Source: Flavobacteriaceae bacterium
GTDB lineage: Bacteria; Bacteroidota; Bacteroidia; Flavobacteriales; Weeksellaceae
Direction: 5' to 3'
DNA length: 32,361 bases
Assembly: GCA_031277475.1 (NCBI GenBank)
Contig: JAITMJ010000006.1
Coordinates: 1-32,361, forward strand
The position numbers and the translations under genes are program-made. Positions 1 to 7,826 of the stretch are shown here, piece after piece (position 1 is the stretch's first letter; each line of letters starts with the position of its first letter). The notes beneath the pieces are model-generated. The model was not told the origin of the DNA, did not search any database, and saw only the letters and a list, made by a program, of their open reading frames with translations.

Positions 1-143
1 CCGAAGAAGGTGAGTATGATCCTTATGTTTTAACGGAAGAAGACCTATATCATTTGCAAAAATCCGAAGAAGATATTGCTAACGGAAGATTAATAGACAG
101 TTCCGAAGTCTTTAAGAAAGCACGTGAAAAATATGGAAGCTAA
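1..143 (+). CDS. Type II antitoxin, 5'-truncated by window edge
   Basis: An open frame runs in from the left edge (codons from base 3) to a TAA at 141-143 and encodes the last 46 residues of a short acidic protein ending in EVFKKAREKYGS. The residues are rich in Glu and Asp (EEGEYDPYVLTEEDLY), as expected for the toxin-neutralising C-terminal half of a small antitoxin. It overlaps the start of the downstream RelE/ParE-like toxin, which is the usual antitoxin-toxin arrangement with translational coupling. The DNA-binding N-terminal half lies outside the window, so the antitoxin family cannot be named. The assignment depends mainly on its position before the toxin. Confidence 0.6.
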   Translation, partial: EEGEYDPYVLTEEDLYHLQKSEEDIANGRLIDSSEVFKKAREKYGS

Positions 144-417
144 ATGGACAAAAGAAGCGGAAATTAATTTTGATGACACTCTCGAATATTGGAGACATCA
201 CAATCAATCCGATAGATATTCGGACAAAATAATTTCGGAAGCAGAAAAGGCTCTAAATTATATTTTAGAAAATCCTCGTTTGGGAGTATTTCTCCGCGAC
301 CACAACACATACCAATTAATTTTTTTTAAAGGAAAATTTTCTTTGTTCTATAAAATCAAAGGTCAAACTATCCTGATAACTCGTTTTCGAGACAATCGCC
401 AGAAACCTTTGTATTAA
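133..417 (+). CDS. RelE/ParE-family toxin
   Basis: This is a 94-residue protein from ATG 133; a GTG at 124 would add three residues. It has the layout of RelE/ParE toxins: an N-terminal helix pair (KWTKEAEINFDDTLEYW, then a SEAEKALNYILENPRLG helix), followed by a beta-rich C-terminal half (YQLIFFKGKFSLFYKIKG, then ILITRFRDNRQKP). The ending RFRDNRQ-P is typical of the family's terminal strand with its R-x-x-R-x-P pattern. Family members either cleave ribosome-bound mRNA or inhibit gyrase, and the sequence does not decide between these. The gene overlaps the 3' end of the antitoxin frame, so the two are probably co-transcribed and autoregulated. The pair sits beside a truncated methyltransferase gene, which suggests insertion of the module. 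Confidence 0.78.
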   Translation: MEAKWTKEAEINFDDTLEYWRHHNQSDRYSDKIISEAEKALNYILENPRLGVFLRDHNTYQLIFFKGKFSLFYKIKGQTILITRFRDNRQKPLY

Positions 418-444
418 ACGAAAACATTTTTATTTAAAACATTT

Positions 445-630
445 TTACGAAGTTTTCAAACGGCTACAGAATCTTTCGGGGTTCGCAGAAAAAATTTCTT
501 GCGTTTCGTAGTTGGAATTCGCAAGTTCTTTGATGATTTTATTGCCTTCAACCAAAAACAAATTGTATTTTTGTCTGAACTTTTTTTGGTCCAAAGATTT
601 TAAAATTTTGACGGAATGAGCGGTAAGCAT
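445..630 (-). pseudogene. TrmH-family RNA methyltransferase, N-terminal fragment
   Basis: The minus-strand frame from ATG 630 encodes about 61 residues beginning MLTAHSVKILKSLDQKKFR and continuing QKYNLFLVEGNKIIKEL. This is the characteristic start of SpoU/TrmH 2'-O-ribose methyltransferases (substrate-binding L30e-like domain with the F-x-VEG motif). The frame stops at 445, and the whole SAM-binding knotted domain expected after it (roughly 180 more residues) is missing. The bases beyond the stop lead directly to the toxin gene. The frame extends upstream of ATG 630 but those residues do not resemble the family. The gene is therefore a broken remnant, probably deleted or interrupted when the toxin-antitoxin module or other DNA arrived. 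Confidence 0.68.
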
Positions 631-796
631 TTCTTTAAATATCATCAAAAATATTTGTAGCAATAACAGGTAAATATCCTATATTTTGTATCTTTGGAAA
701 CGGCTTCGGAAACCTAACGAAGTGGTTCGGCGGAGCCAAACGGAGGCGTTAAGAAATCGAAGATTTTAGCCGAGTTTCCAAGCCTTGAACTTTTGG

Positions 797-820
797 TTCT
801 TTTGTTTCAAGACAAAAGAA
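797..820. repeat. Perfect hairpin upstream of tamL
   Basis: TTCTTTTGT (797-805) and ACAAAAGAA (812-820) form a perfect 9-bp stem with a 6-base loop TTCAAG. The hairpin ends 17 bases before the ATG of the TamL gene. Similar CTTTTGTxTCAAGACAAAAG hairpins occur ahead of genes in many Bacteroidota, from memory and not checked here. It could be a dispersed repeat or a 5'-UTR structure; there is no evidence for a specific regulator. Confidence 0.5.
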
Positions 821-837
821 CAAAATACAGAAAATCA

Positions 838-3465
838 ATGGGTTATAGTCGTAATTATAAATTTATTACTCAAAGCGGATATTCAAAAAAATATATAATA
901 TTTTTTTCATCTGCAATTTTGCTCGCATTGCTGAATGCTTGCAGCACAACGCGGAAAGTTCCGAACGGCGAATTTCTGCTCACCAAAAACGAATTTCAAT
1001 ACGAAGGCGAAAAAGTTTTGGCAGACCGTATTCCCGATTACGTTTCGCAAAAACCAAACAAAAAACAACTGTTCATCGTTCCTTTCGGGCTTTGGTCGTA
1101 CAACGCCGTCAATCCCAAATACGATTCCATTTTGAACGAATATATGTCGAACCCGAAAGAAATCCGAAATCAAAAACTGCGAGATTCCATTTACATCAAA
1201 TTCGGACATCCGGAATATGTTGGTAAAACTTTGCTTCACAATCGTTTAAAGCGATCTCTCGGAAAACCGCCCGTGATTTGGGACGAGGGAAAAACAGATG
1301 CCGGAGCCAATGCCATTCGCAGAATTTTGGTCTATAAAGGCTATTGGGACGCAGACGTAACCTACAAATCAATCAAAGATTCCGCCGCAAAAAAAGCAAA
1401 AGTAAATTATTTGATTAACGCAAAAGATCCCACTTACATCAACGGATATTCCTACAATATTCCCGATTCCGGCGTGAAATCCGTTTATGAAAACAGCCTA
1501 AATAAAAGTTTGGTGAAAGATAAAAAAATTCTCGATCAGGAAATTTTGGAGGACGAAACAAAACGCATCAACGCTTTGATGAAAGACAACGGATACTACA
1601 ATTTCAACGCTTCCGGCGAATACATTTATTTCACCGCAGATACGCTGAACAGCAAGAAACAAGTGCCTTTAACTCTGGAAATTCATAAAGATTCTTTGGA
1701 TTCCTCGCCGTTTAGAAAAACCACCATCGGAAAAATTAAAGTCTTTTATTTAAGACGAGCGAGCGATGCCGCAAAAGCGGAAAACGATACCGCCATTGCA
1801 AAACTTCACGACACTTTGGGAATTTCCATTTATAAATTTAAAGAAAACTACAAAACACTTGCACTTTGGCGACCGATTCCCCTAAAAACCGGCGATATTT
1901 ATGAACAGCAATATCTCGATCTTGCCAAAAGAAATTTGACGCTGATGAACAATTTTAACGTTTCGGAACAACTGAGTTTGAACAAAGAAAACGACAGTAT
2001 TTTAGACGTTTCTTACTATTTGACGCCGCTCCGCCGATACGATTTGCGGCTGACGGCAGATTACAACTATTCCGAAATTCTCAATCACGCCGTTGCCCCT
2101 TCCATAGATTTGACGACGAGAAATCTTTTTGGCGGTGCCGAAAACTTAACTACTTCTTTATCACTAACTTACGGAACTATTCAAAATCCTAAAAATCCGG
2201 ATAAAAAAATCGGTGCTTTTGAATTTTCCCTTCAAGAAACGCTCACTTTTCCGAAATTGCTTTTGCCGTTTAAGTATTATAAATTCATCCCGAAACGCTA
2301 TTCGCCCACGTCTAACATTAATTTAGGAGCATCAATTCAGCAAAATATCGGTTTGGGCAGAATCGGGTTCAACGGAAGTTTAAATTATTTGCTGAATATT
2401 CAAAACGAATTGATTTCTCACCGACTTTCCATTCTGAACACGGAATTTAGTTTGACCAGAAATAAAGACAAATACTACGATTTTTTCACCGGCGAACGCG
2501 ATGTTGTGAACCAACTCCACGAAGCCTATTTTCAAGAACATCCGGAAATAGAGTTGCAATTCAACAACGGAAATATCAATTTTGACGATGTTTCTGCCTC
2601 CATTTTAAACGATGCGAATTTCATTAATGATTTTTCCAATTCCAATGCGGGAAATCGGGATTTGTATTTTTCATTCGTGCAGTCCATCACCAATAAAGAT
2701 AGACAAACGCAGGATGTTTTAATTTCCTCCATCATTTATAATTTTAAATACAACCAAATCGGGCGAAAAAATTTTAAAAATCCGTTTGGCATTGACATAA
2801 CTTTTGAAACGGCGGGAAATATTTTCAGTTTGGTGAAATCGGCGGAAACTCAAGACGGTGTGGCTTTGGGAACCGCTAAAACCATTTTCGGGATTCCCTA
2901 TTCTCAATTCGTAAAATTGGATGTGAATCTCCGCAAATATTTCACGTTTTTTAATGATAAACACACGCTGGCGCTCCGGCAATTTATCGGTGTCGGCATT
3001 CCGTACGGAAATTCCGAAAATATGCCGTTTATTCGTTCCTACTACACCGGCGGTCCGAATGATATTCGCGCTTGGCGAGTTTTCGGCGGACTTGGTCCGG
3101 CGGATGTTCAGGTGAACGAAAAAGTTCGCGCCTACATTATGGACAATCTGAAACTCACCACGAACATAGAATACCGAGTTCCTTTTAATGAAATGTTTGA
3201 AGGAGCCGCTTTCGTTGATGCCGGAAATATTTGGAATTTGAAAGACAGCGGATTTGGAGATCAATTCAAGTTCAGCAAATTTATCAGCCAAATGGGAGTC
3301 GGAACCGGATTTGGATTGAGGGTAAACGTGGCTTACATCAAATTAAGATTGGATTTCGCCTACAAAGTTCACGATCCGAATATGCCGCCGGGCGATCGCT
3401 GGGTAATTTCCAAATGGAAACCTTTCAAACCCGTGATGAATATTGCGTTTGGATATCCGTTTTAA
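838..3465 (+). CDS. TamL-type Omp85 outer-membrane assembly lipoprotein
   Basis: This is an 875-residue Omp85/BamA-superfamily protein. The start is placed at ATG 838 rather than the longer TTG at 793 because a lipoprotein signal then follows: a basic stretch, a hydrophobic run (IIFFSSAILLALL) and lipobox LNAC with Cys35. The next several hundred residues are POTRA-like (for example GYWDADVTYK and DNGYYNFNASGEYIY). The C-terminal half is a beta-barrel with GGPNDIRAWR near residues 738-747, equivalent to the VRGF/Y loop motif of Omp85 proteins, and a terminal phenylalanine (FGYPF). The Bacteroidota TamL family has this lipidated architecture and works with TamB in outer-membrane assembly. No TamB gene is adjacent; pyrG lies convergently downstream. 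The gene is intact. Confidence 0.87.
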   Translation: MGYSRNYKFITQSGYSKKYIIFFSSAILLALLNACSTTRKVPNGEFLLTKNEFQYEGEKVLADRIPDYVSQKPNKKQLFIVPFGLWSYNAVNPKYDSILNEYMSNPKEIRNQKLRDSIYIKFGHPEYVGKTLLHNRLKRSLGKPPVIWDEGKTDAGANAIRRILVYKGYWDADVTYKSIKDSAAKKAKVNYLINAKDPTYINGYSYNIPDSGVKSVYENSLNKSLVKDKKILDQEILEDETKRINALMKDNGYYNFNASGEYIYFTADTLNSKKQVPLTLEIHKDSLDSSPFRKTTIGKIKVFYLRRASDAAKAENDTAIAKLHDTLGISIYKFKENYKTLALWRPIPLKTGDIYEQQYLDLAKRNLTLMNNFNVSEQLSLNKENDSILDVSYYLTPLRRYDLRLTADYNYSEILNHAVAPSIDLTTRNLFGGAENLTTSLSLTYGTIQNPKNPDKKIGAFEFSLQETLTFPKLLLPFKYYKFIPKRYSPTSNINLGASIQQNIGLGRIGFNGSLNYLLNIQNELISHRLSILNTEFSLTRNKDKYYDFFTGERDVVNQLHEAYFQEHPEIELQFNNGNINFDDVSASILNDANFINDFSNSNAGNRDLYFSFVQSITNKDRQTQDVLISSIIYNFKYNQIGRKNFKNPFGIDITFETAGNIFSLVKSAETQDGVALGTAKTIFGIPYSQFVKLDVNLRKYFTFFNDKHTLALRQFIGVGIPYGNSENMPFIRSYYTGGPNDIRAWRVFGGLGPADVQVNEKVRAYIMDNLKLTTNIEYRVPFNEMFEGAAFVDAGNIWNLKDSGFGDQFKFSKFISQMGVGTGFGLRVNVAYIKLRLDFAYKVHDPNMPPGDRWVISKWKPFKPVMNIAFGYPF

Positions 3466-3530
3466 ACGACAGGATAATTTTCAATAAAGAAGTTTTCCGA
3501 AAATGTTACCGCAAACTTGAAAATCGGATA

Positions 3531-5138
3531 TTATTTTCCCGCACAAACATTCACGAAAGCCGAAAACAGCGGATGTGGCGTTTCTGCCGTGCTTTTGTAT
3601 TCGGGATGATATTGAACACCGATGTAAAAAGGATGATTTTTCAGTTCCAATGTTTCCACGAGTTTTGTTTCGGGATTGAAACCGGTCGGAAGCAATCCGT
3701 TTTTTTCAAAAATCTGTTGGTATTCCGAATTAAATTCATAGCGATGGCGATGGCGCTCGGAAATATTTCTGTTGCCGTAGATTTTCGCAAGTTTGGAATT
3801 GGGTTTCAAGGCGCATTTCCACGCTCCGAGCCGCATGGTTCCGCCTTTATCGAAGATATCTTTTTGGTCGGTCATCAGTGAAATCACGGGATTGGGCGTT
3901 GCCGCATCAAATTCTACGGAATTGGCTTTGGGCAAATTCAGAACATTTCTCGCAAATTCTATCGTCATAATCTGCATTCCGAGGCAAATTCCCAAAAGCG
4001 GAATTTTGTTTTCGCGCGCAAATTTTGCGGTGAGCACTTTTCCTTCAATGCCGCGATCGCCAAAACCGGGGGCAATTAAAACGCCGTCAATGTTTTTAAA
4101 GATTTCTGTGATATTATTTTCATTAATGTCGCCACTGTATATCCAACGGATTTTCACTTCCGTTTCTTGTTCGGCACCGGCGTGGATAAAGGCTTCCACG
4201 ATGGATTTATACGAATCTTGCAGCGAAACATATTTCCCGACCAATGCGATTTCCACTGTTTTTTTCGGATTTTTGTAGCGTTTCAAAAAGTTTTTCCAAT
4301 CTTTCAAATCGGATTCTTTTTTGGTTTTCAAGTTGAGTTCCTTTAAAACCACTTCGTCGAAATTTTGTTTTTGAAGATAAACCGGAACTTCGTAAATGGT
4401 GTCCAAATCTTTACATTCAATCACATTTTCCAAACTCACGTTGCAAAACTGCGCCAATTTTTCGCGCAAATCTTTCGGAATTTTGTGTTCGGTTCGGCAA
4501 ACCAAAACATCTGCCATAATTCCGCTTTCCATCAATGATCGCACGGAATGTTGCGAAGGTTTCGTTTTCAATTCGCCGCTCGAAGCCAAATACGGAAGCA
4601 GTGTGAGATGGATGACCACCGAATTTTTTTCGCCGAGTTCCCATTTCAGTTGGCGAACCGATTCGATGTACGGCAAAGATTCGATATCGCCGACTGTTCC
4701 TCCGATTTCGGTGATGATGATGTCATAATTTTGTTTGGCGAGAATTTTTATTCTGCGTTTTATTTCGTTGGTAATGTGCGGAATCACTTGAACGGTTTTT
4801 CCCAAAAAATCGCCTTTTCGCTCTTGTTCGATTACGGTTTGATAGATTTTTCCCGTGGTTACGCTGTTGTTTTGCGAAGTGGGTGCGTCCAGAAAACGCT
4901 CGTAGTGTCCCAAATCCAAATCGGTTTCCGCGCCGTCTTCGGTTACATAACATTCGCCGTGTTCATAAGGATTCAGCGTTCCGGGGTCGATGTTGATGTA
5001 CGGATCCAATTTTTGTATCGTAACGTTGAAACCGCGAGATTTCAGCAGCAGTCCGAGCGAGGCGGAAACGATTCCTTTTCCCAAAGAAGACGTTACGCCG
5101 CCGGTTACAAAAATGTATTTGGTGATTTTTTTACTCAT
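3531..5138 (-). CDS. pyrG: CTP synthase (glutamine-hydrolysing)
   Basis: The protein has 535 residues, normal for the family, and makes CTP from UTP, ATP and glutamine in the cytoplasm. The N-terminal synthetase domain carries the GGVTSSLGKG nucleotide loop (residues 13-22), DPYINIDPGTLNPYEHGE and EIGGTVGDIESLPYIE. The C-terminal class I glutamine amidotransferase domain has the GFGDRG loop, the nucleophile Cys385 in LGICLGMQ, and His511/Glu513 in YHPEY. All catalytic residues are present. The start ATG at 5138 gives the canonical MSKKITKYIFVTGGV N-terminus. A good Bacteroidota promoter lies about 20 bases upstream. It converges with tamL with 65 bases between the stops. Confidence 0.97.
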   Translation of the reverse strand: MSKKITKYIFVTGGVTSSLGKGIVSASLGLLLKSRGFNVTIQKLDPYINIDPGTLNPYEHGECYVTEDGAETDLDLGHYERFLDAPTSQNNSVTTGKIYQTVIEQERKGDFLGKTVQVIPHITNEIKRRIKILAKQNYDIIITEIGGTVGDIESLPYIESVRQLKWELGEKNSVVIHLTLLPYLASSGELKTKPSQHSVRSLMESGIMADVLVCRTEHKIPKDLREKLAQFCNVSLENVIECKDLDTIYEVPVYLQKQNFDEVVLKELNLKTKKESDLKDWKNFLKRYKNPKKTVEIALVGKYVSLQDSYKSIVEAFIHAGAEQETEVKIRWIYSGDINENNITEIFKNIDGVLIAPGFGDRGIEGKVLTAKFARENKIPLLGICLGMQIMTIEFARNVLNLPKANSVEFDAATPNPVISLMTDQKDIFDKGGTMRLGAWKCALKPNSKLAKIYGNRNISERHRHRYEFNSEYQQIFEKNGLLPTGFNPETKLVETLELKNHPFYIGVQYHPEYKSTAETPHPLFSAFVNVCAGK

Positions 5139-5155
5139 CGGAGTTTAGGTTTGTG

Positions 5156-5187
5156 CAAAGTTAGGTGAAAAAGCATTACCAATCAAA
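5156..5187 (-). promoter_or_regulatory. Candidate sigma-70-type promoter of pyrG
   Basis: Read on the minus strand, TTTG (5184-5187) and TAACTTTG (5156-5163) are separated by 20 bases. This fits the Bacteroidota -33/-7 consensus TTTG / TAnnTTTG. The predicted transcription start would lie only about 10 bases before the pyrG ATG, giving a very short leader. Confidence 0.6.
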
Positions 5188-5272
5188 TTTGAAAATCTTT
5201 AATGTGTAAGGTAGTTTCAACAAACTCTGTTTGACACTGCTTTCCTCAAACTTTGAAAAAATCCTGAATGAT

Positions 5273-5289
5273 CCTGAATTTAATTCAGG
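5273..5289. repeat. 17-bp perfect palindrome, REP-like or terminator
   Basis: CCTGAATT-T-AATTCAGG is a perfect inverted repeat with a one-base centre. It lies between pyrG and the 58-residue membrane protein, 60 bases past the latter's stop on the minus strand. The overlapping word ATCCTGAAT occurs again just to its left (5261-5269). It may serve as the transcription end of the small gene, but the T-run on that strand starts only about 12 bases after the palindrome, so this is weak. The type of sequence resembles dispersed CCTGAA...TTCAGG repeats of Bacteroidota. Confidence 0.4.
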
Positions 5290-5348
5290 ACAGTATCAAC
5301 TTTGACAAAGTGTTAAATCCCGAACCTCGTAATTCATATTTCGAAAAA

Positions 5349-5525
5349 TCACTTTTTCATTTTTCTCAGCATTACAAAGGCAGTATATGCGATGTAACCA
5401 AACAAAACGCCGGCAATCAGAATGTTGATAGCGGCATTTATTCTTTCATCTTCCACTTTGAAAAAAGAATTATAAACAATGTAAACCAATATCAAAATGA
5501 TATAAATCACCAATTGTTTTTTCAT
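5349..5525 (-). CDS. Small two-helix membrane protein, 58 residues
   Basis: A 58-residue frame starts at ATG 5525 (MKKQLVIYIILILVYIVYN) and ends at TGA 5349-5351. It contains two hydrophobic segments (about residues 5-19 and 31-52), a short charged link KVEDERIN between them, and a basic tail LRKMKK. This is the pattern of a small inner-membrane protein with two transmembrane helices and positively charged ends. The coherent hydrophobic pattern and clean start and stop make chance unlikely. I do not recognise the family. It stands alone between pyrG and the glycan genes on the same strand; no clear promoter was found. Confidence 0.65.
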   Translation of the reverse strand: MKKQLVIYIILILVYIVYNSFFKVEDERINAAINILIAGVLFGYIAYTAFVMLRKMKK

Positions 5526-5663
5526 AACTTTTGAGTTTTTTTATAAATTTTCACGCGCTCAATGACGCTTGTCTACCTTAATTATAATTTTTTGTAAAGC
5601 ATTTATATGTGGTCATGTTTATATCTTTAAACCTTTTAGATTTCTCATTTTCAGCATTTCATC

Positions 5664-6821
5664 TCATGTTGTCAAATCTAAAATCACTTGTTCCACCGCA
5701 TCAAATTTTTTTTGATTATCAAACTGATTTTCAATATTTTTTAAATTTTCCTGAAGATTGGAAACTAAATTTTCATTGGTTAAAAGTTCTTTCATTCCGC
5801 TGAAAAGGCTTTCAATACTGTATTCTACAAGCAAACCGGTTTTTTTATGTTCTATTAATTCCGGTATTCCGCCGACTTTTGTAGCGACAATTGGTTTTTG
5901 TAAAATCAAAGTTTCGGCGACAATTAATGGCCAACCTTCTGATTCTGATGGCATTACAAAAAAATCTGCATTTAAAATATAAGGATATGGATTGATTTTT
6001 GTTCCCAAAAGTTTGAAGGAATTTTTCACACCCAATTCTTTGATTCTTTTTTCGAGAAAAGCATAATCTTCGCCATCGCCGATGACGACAATATTGTGAG
6101 CGAAACCGGCATCTAAAAGTTTTTTATGAACTTCCAAAAGCGTTTTTTGTCCTTTCCGGTAATGCAATCTCCCGACCGAAACAAAAGTCGGCGTTTCTCC
6201 GAAATCTACCGGAAATTCCTTGGATTTTTGCTTTAATTCTTCAATCGGAATTGCATTTAAAATCACTTTTCCGGCGGGAAGTTTCAGGTTCGGAAATTTT
6301 TCGTCCAAAACATTTTTGCATTGCCGGGAACCGTAAATCATAAAATCAAAACCTTGCATTGCCTTAAAAATATTCTCACGAATCGGAGCAAAACCCGGCA
6401 TTGATAAATCCGAATGAAGCCAACCTATTTTTTTTGAGTTTTTATTGGTAGAGTTCGCAACCATCGGGAAATCTCCGTAAGTCATCGCTATTTCCACGTC
6501 GTATTTTTCGTTCAAAATTCTATCTGCAATTTGCGGATTTTTTTCGATGTTTAGAAGTTTAAATTTTCTTTTTATCAATTGTATTTTTCGGATGATGGGG
6601 TTTTTAGAAAAATCTTCTTTTCCGGCGGCAAGAAACACTTTTCGGACGTGTTTCGGAAATTCGTCTCGAAGTTCGCCCTGATTAATGTTCAGGCAAACCG
6701 TCATTTCAAATTTATTTCGGTCAAGATTATGGAGCAAACTCAGCAAAACCTTTTCTACACCGCCCATTTCCATAGAGCGATGCCGAAAAAGGATTTTTAT
6801 TTTCTTAGGCTCATGATTCAT
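5664..6821 (-). CDS. Glycosyltransferase family 4 (GT-B)
   Basis: The protein has 385 residues with two Rossmann-like halves. The N-terminal half begins with the acceptor-side loop RSMEMGGVEKVLLSLLHNL. The C-terminal half has VSVGRLHYRKGQKTLLE, VIGDGEDYAFLEKRIKELG, then the donor-binding signature MPSESEGWPLIVAETL followed by VGGIPELIEHKKTGLLV. These are the retaining GT4 hallmarks, including the E-x7-E pattern. It probably adds a hexose or amino sugar to a surface polysaccharide on the cytoplasmic face of the inner membrane; donor and acceptor cannot be read from sequence. It lies in the glycan cluster and is divergent from the pyruvyl transferase, 36 bases apart. Confidence 0.88.
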   Translation of the reverse strand: MNHEPKKIKILFRHRSMEMGGVEKVLLSLLHNLDRNKFEMTVCLNINQGELRDEFPKHVRKVFLAAGKEDFSKNPIIRKIQLIKRKFKLLNIEKNPQIADRILNEKYDVEIAMTYGDFPMVANSTNKNSKKIGWLHSDLSMPGFAPIRENIFKAMQGFDFMIYGSRQCKNVLDEKFPNLKLPAGKVILNAIPIEELKQKSKEFPVDFGETPTFVSVGRLHYRKGQKTLLEVHKKLLDAGFAHNIVVIGDGEDYAFLEKRIKELGVKNSFKLLGTKINPYPYILNADFFVMPSESEGWPLIVAETLILQKPIVATKVGGIPELIEHKKTGLLVEYSIESLFSGMKELLTNENLVSNLQENLKNIENQFDNQKKFDAVEQVILDLTT

Positions 6822-6857
6822 CGGTATAATTATTCATTATTTTTACAAGAAAATTAA

Positions 6858-7826
6858 ATGATAAACAAAGATAAAATATTAGAACTTAAAAATATCATCG
6901 AGCAGAAACTTACGCCGCTAATTACGCAAGATTACGCGCTTCTCGATATTCCGGATCACGATAATATCGGCGATAATTTTATATGGGAAGGCGAGATTTC
7001 TTTTCTGAAAAACATACCCTATCAAAAACTTTATGAATGTAGTTTAAATTTTTTTAAACAAGAAAAAATTCCGAATAATGCGATGATTCTTATGCACGGA
7101 GGTGGAAATTTTGGTGATATTTATCCCATAGTCAATGAGTTTCGATTGAATATAATTAAAAATAATCCGAATAAAAAAATCCTGATTTTTCCGCAAACCG
7201 TACATTATAAAGATGAAAAAATACTTGCGGAAAATTCCGAAATTATCAACAATCATCCCAATCTTACCATTTGCGTGCGAGACCAAAAATCTTATGAAAC
7301 TGCAACAGAACATTTTACAAATGCAAAAGTTTTACTTCTTCCGGACATGGCTTTTTGTATTGATTTAAAAATTTTCCCTAAAAACAAATATACGGATAAA
7401 ACACTGATAATGAACAGAATGGACGGTGAAAAAAATTTAATAAATCCTCTGAAAATAGAAAATTCGGAAACTTTGGACTGGCCTACTTTTAACACAACCA
7501 AAGAACAGCGATTCAAAAAAATTCAAAGAAACAGAAGGTTAGATAAAATTGCAAAAGCGATTCAAAAAATTCCGCTGATTTCTAAAATTGTTGATCCGAG
7601 ATACGGACTGAAAAACAGGAAAAACAGAGAAAATTATATACAACAAGGTATTGCATTTTTTAATGATTATGATACCATTTATACTACGAGACTTCACGGA
7701 CTGATTTTGGGAATTCTGATGGGTAAAAAGATGAAAATTCTGGACAATAACTACGGCAAACTCCAAAGTTTTTACAACACGTGGCTCAAAAATTTTGAAA
7801 ATGTGGAAACCGTCAATCTACCGTAA
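6858..7826 (+). CDS. Polysaccharide pyruvyl transferase family protein
   Basis: The protein has 322 residues and matches the PS_pyruv_trans family (CsaB/WcaK/ExoV type), which transfers a pyruvate ketal from phosphoenolpyruvate to sugars or is otherwise linked to exopolysaccharide modification. Supporting motifs are DNIGDNFIWEGEISFL near residue 34, MILMHGGGNFGDIYP, LIFPQTVHYKD, LLPDMAFCID, and the C-terminal TTRLHGLILGILMGKK with its invariant R-L-H-G. It is the only gene of the glycan block on the plus strand and is monocistronic. Its last 14 bases overlap the 3' end of the following convergent glycosyltransferase. Whether it truly makes pyruvate ketals, as opposed to another substituent, cannot be told. 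Confidence 0.85.
   Translation: MINKDKILELKNIIEQKLTPLITQDYALLDIPDHDNIGDNFIWEGEISFLKNIPYQKLYECSLNFFKQEKIPNNAMILMHGGGNFGDIYPIVNEFRLNIIKNNPNKKILIFPQTVHYKDEKILAENSEIINNHPNLTICVRDQKSYETATEHFTNAKVLLLPDMAFCIDLKIFPKNKYTDKTLIMNRMDGEKNLINPLKIENSETLDWPTFNTTKEQRFKKIQRNRRLDKIAKAIQKIPLISKIVDPRYGLKNRKNRENYIQQGIAFFNDYDTIYTTRLHGLILGILMGKKMKILDNNYGKLQSFYNTWLKNFENVETVNLP

Noticed and set aside
2719..3291. 190-residue open frame antisense to tamL
   Set aside because: It is a shadow of the beta-barrel coding sequence without motifs or a plausible start context.
5268..5534. 88-residue plus-strand frame after pyrG
   Set aside because: It covers a palindromic repeat and is antisense to the more convincing 58-residue membrane protein.
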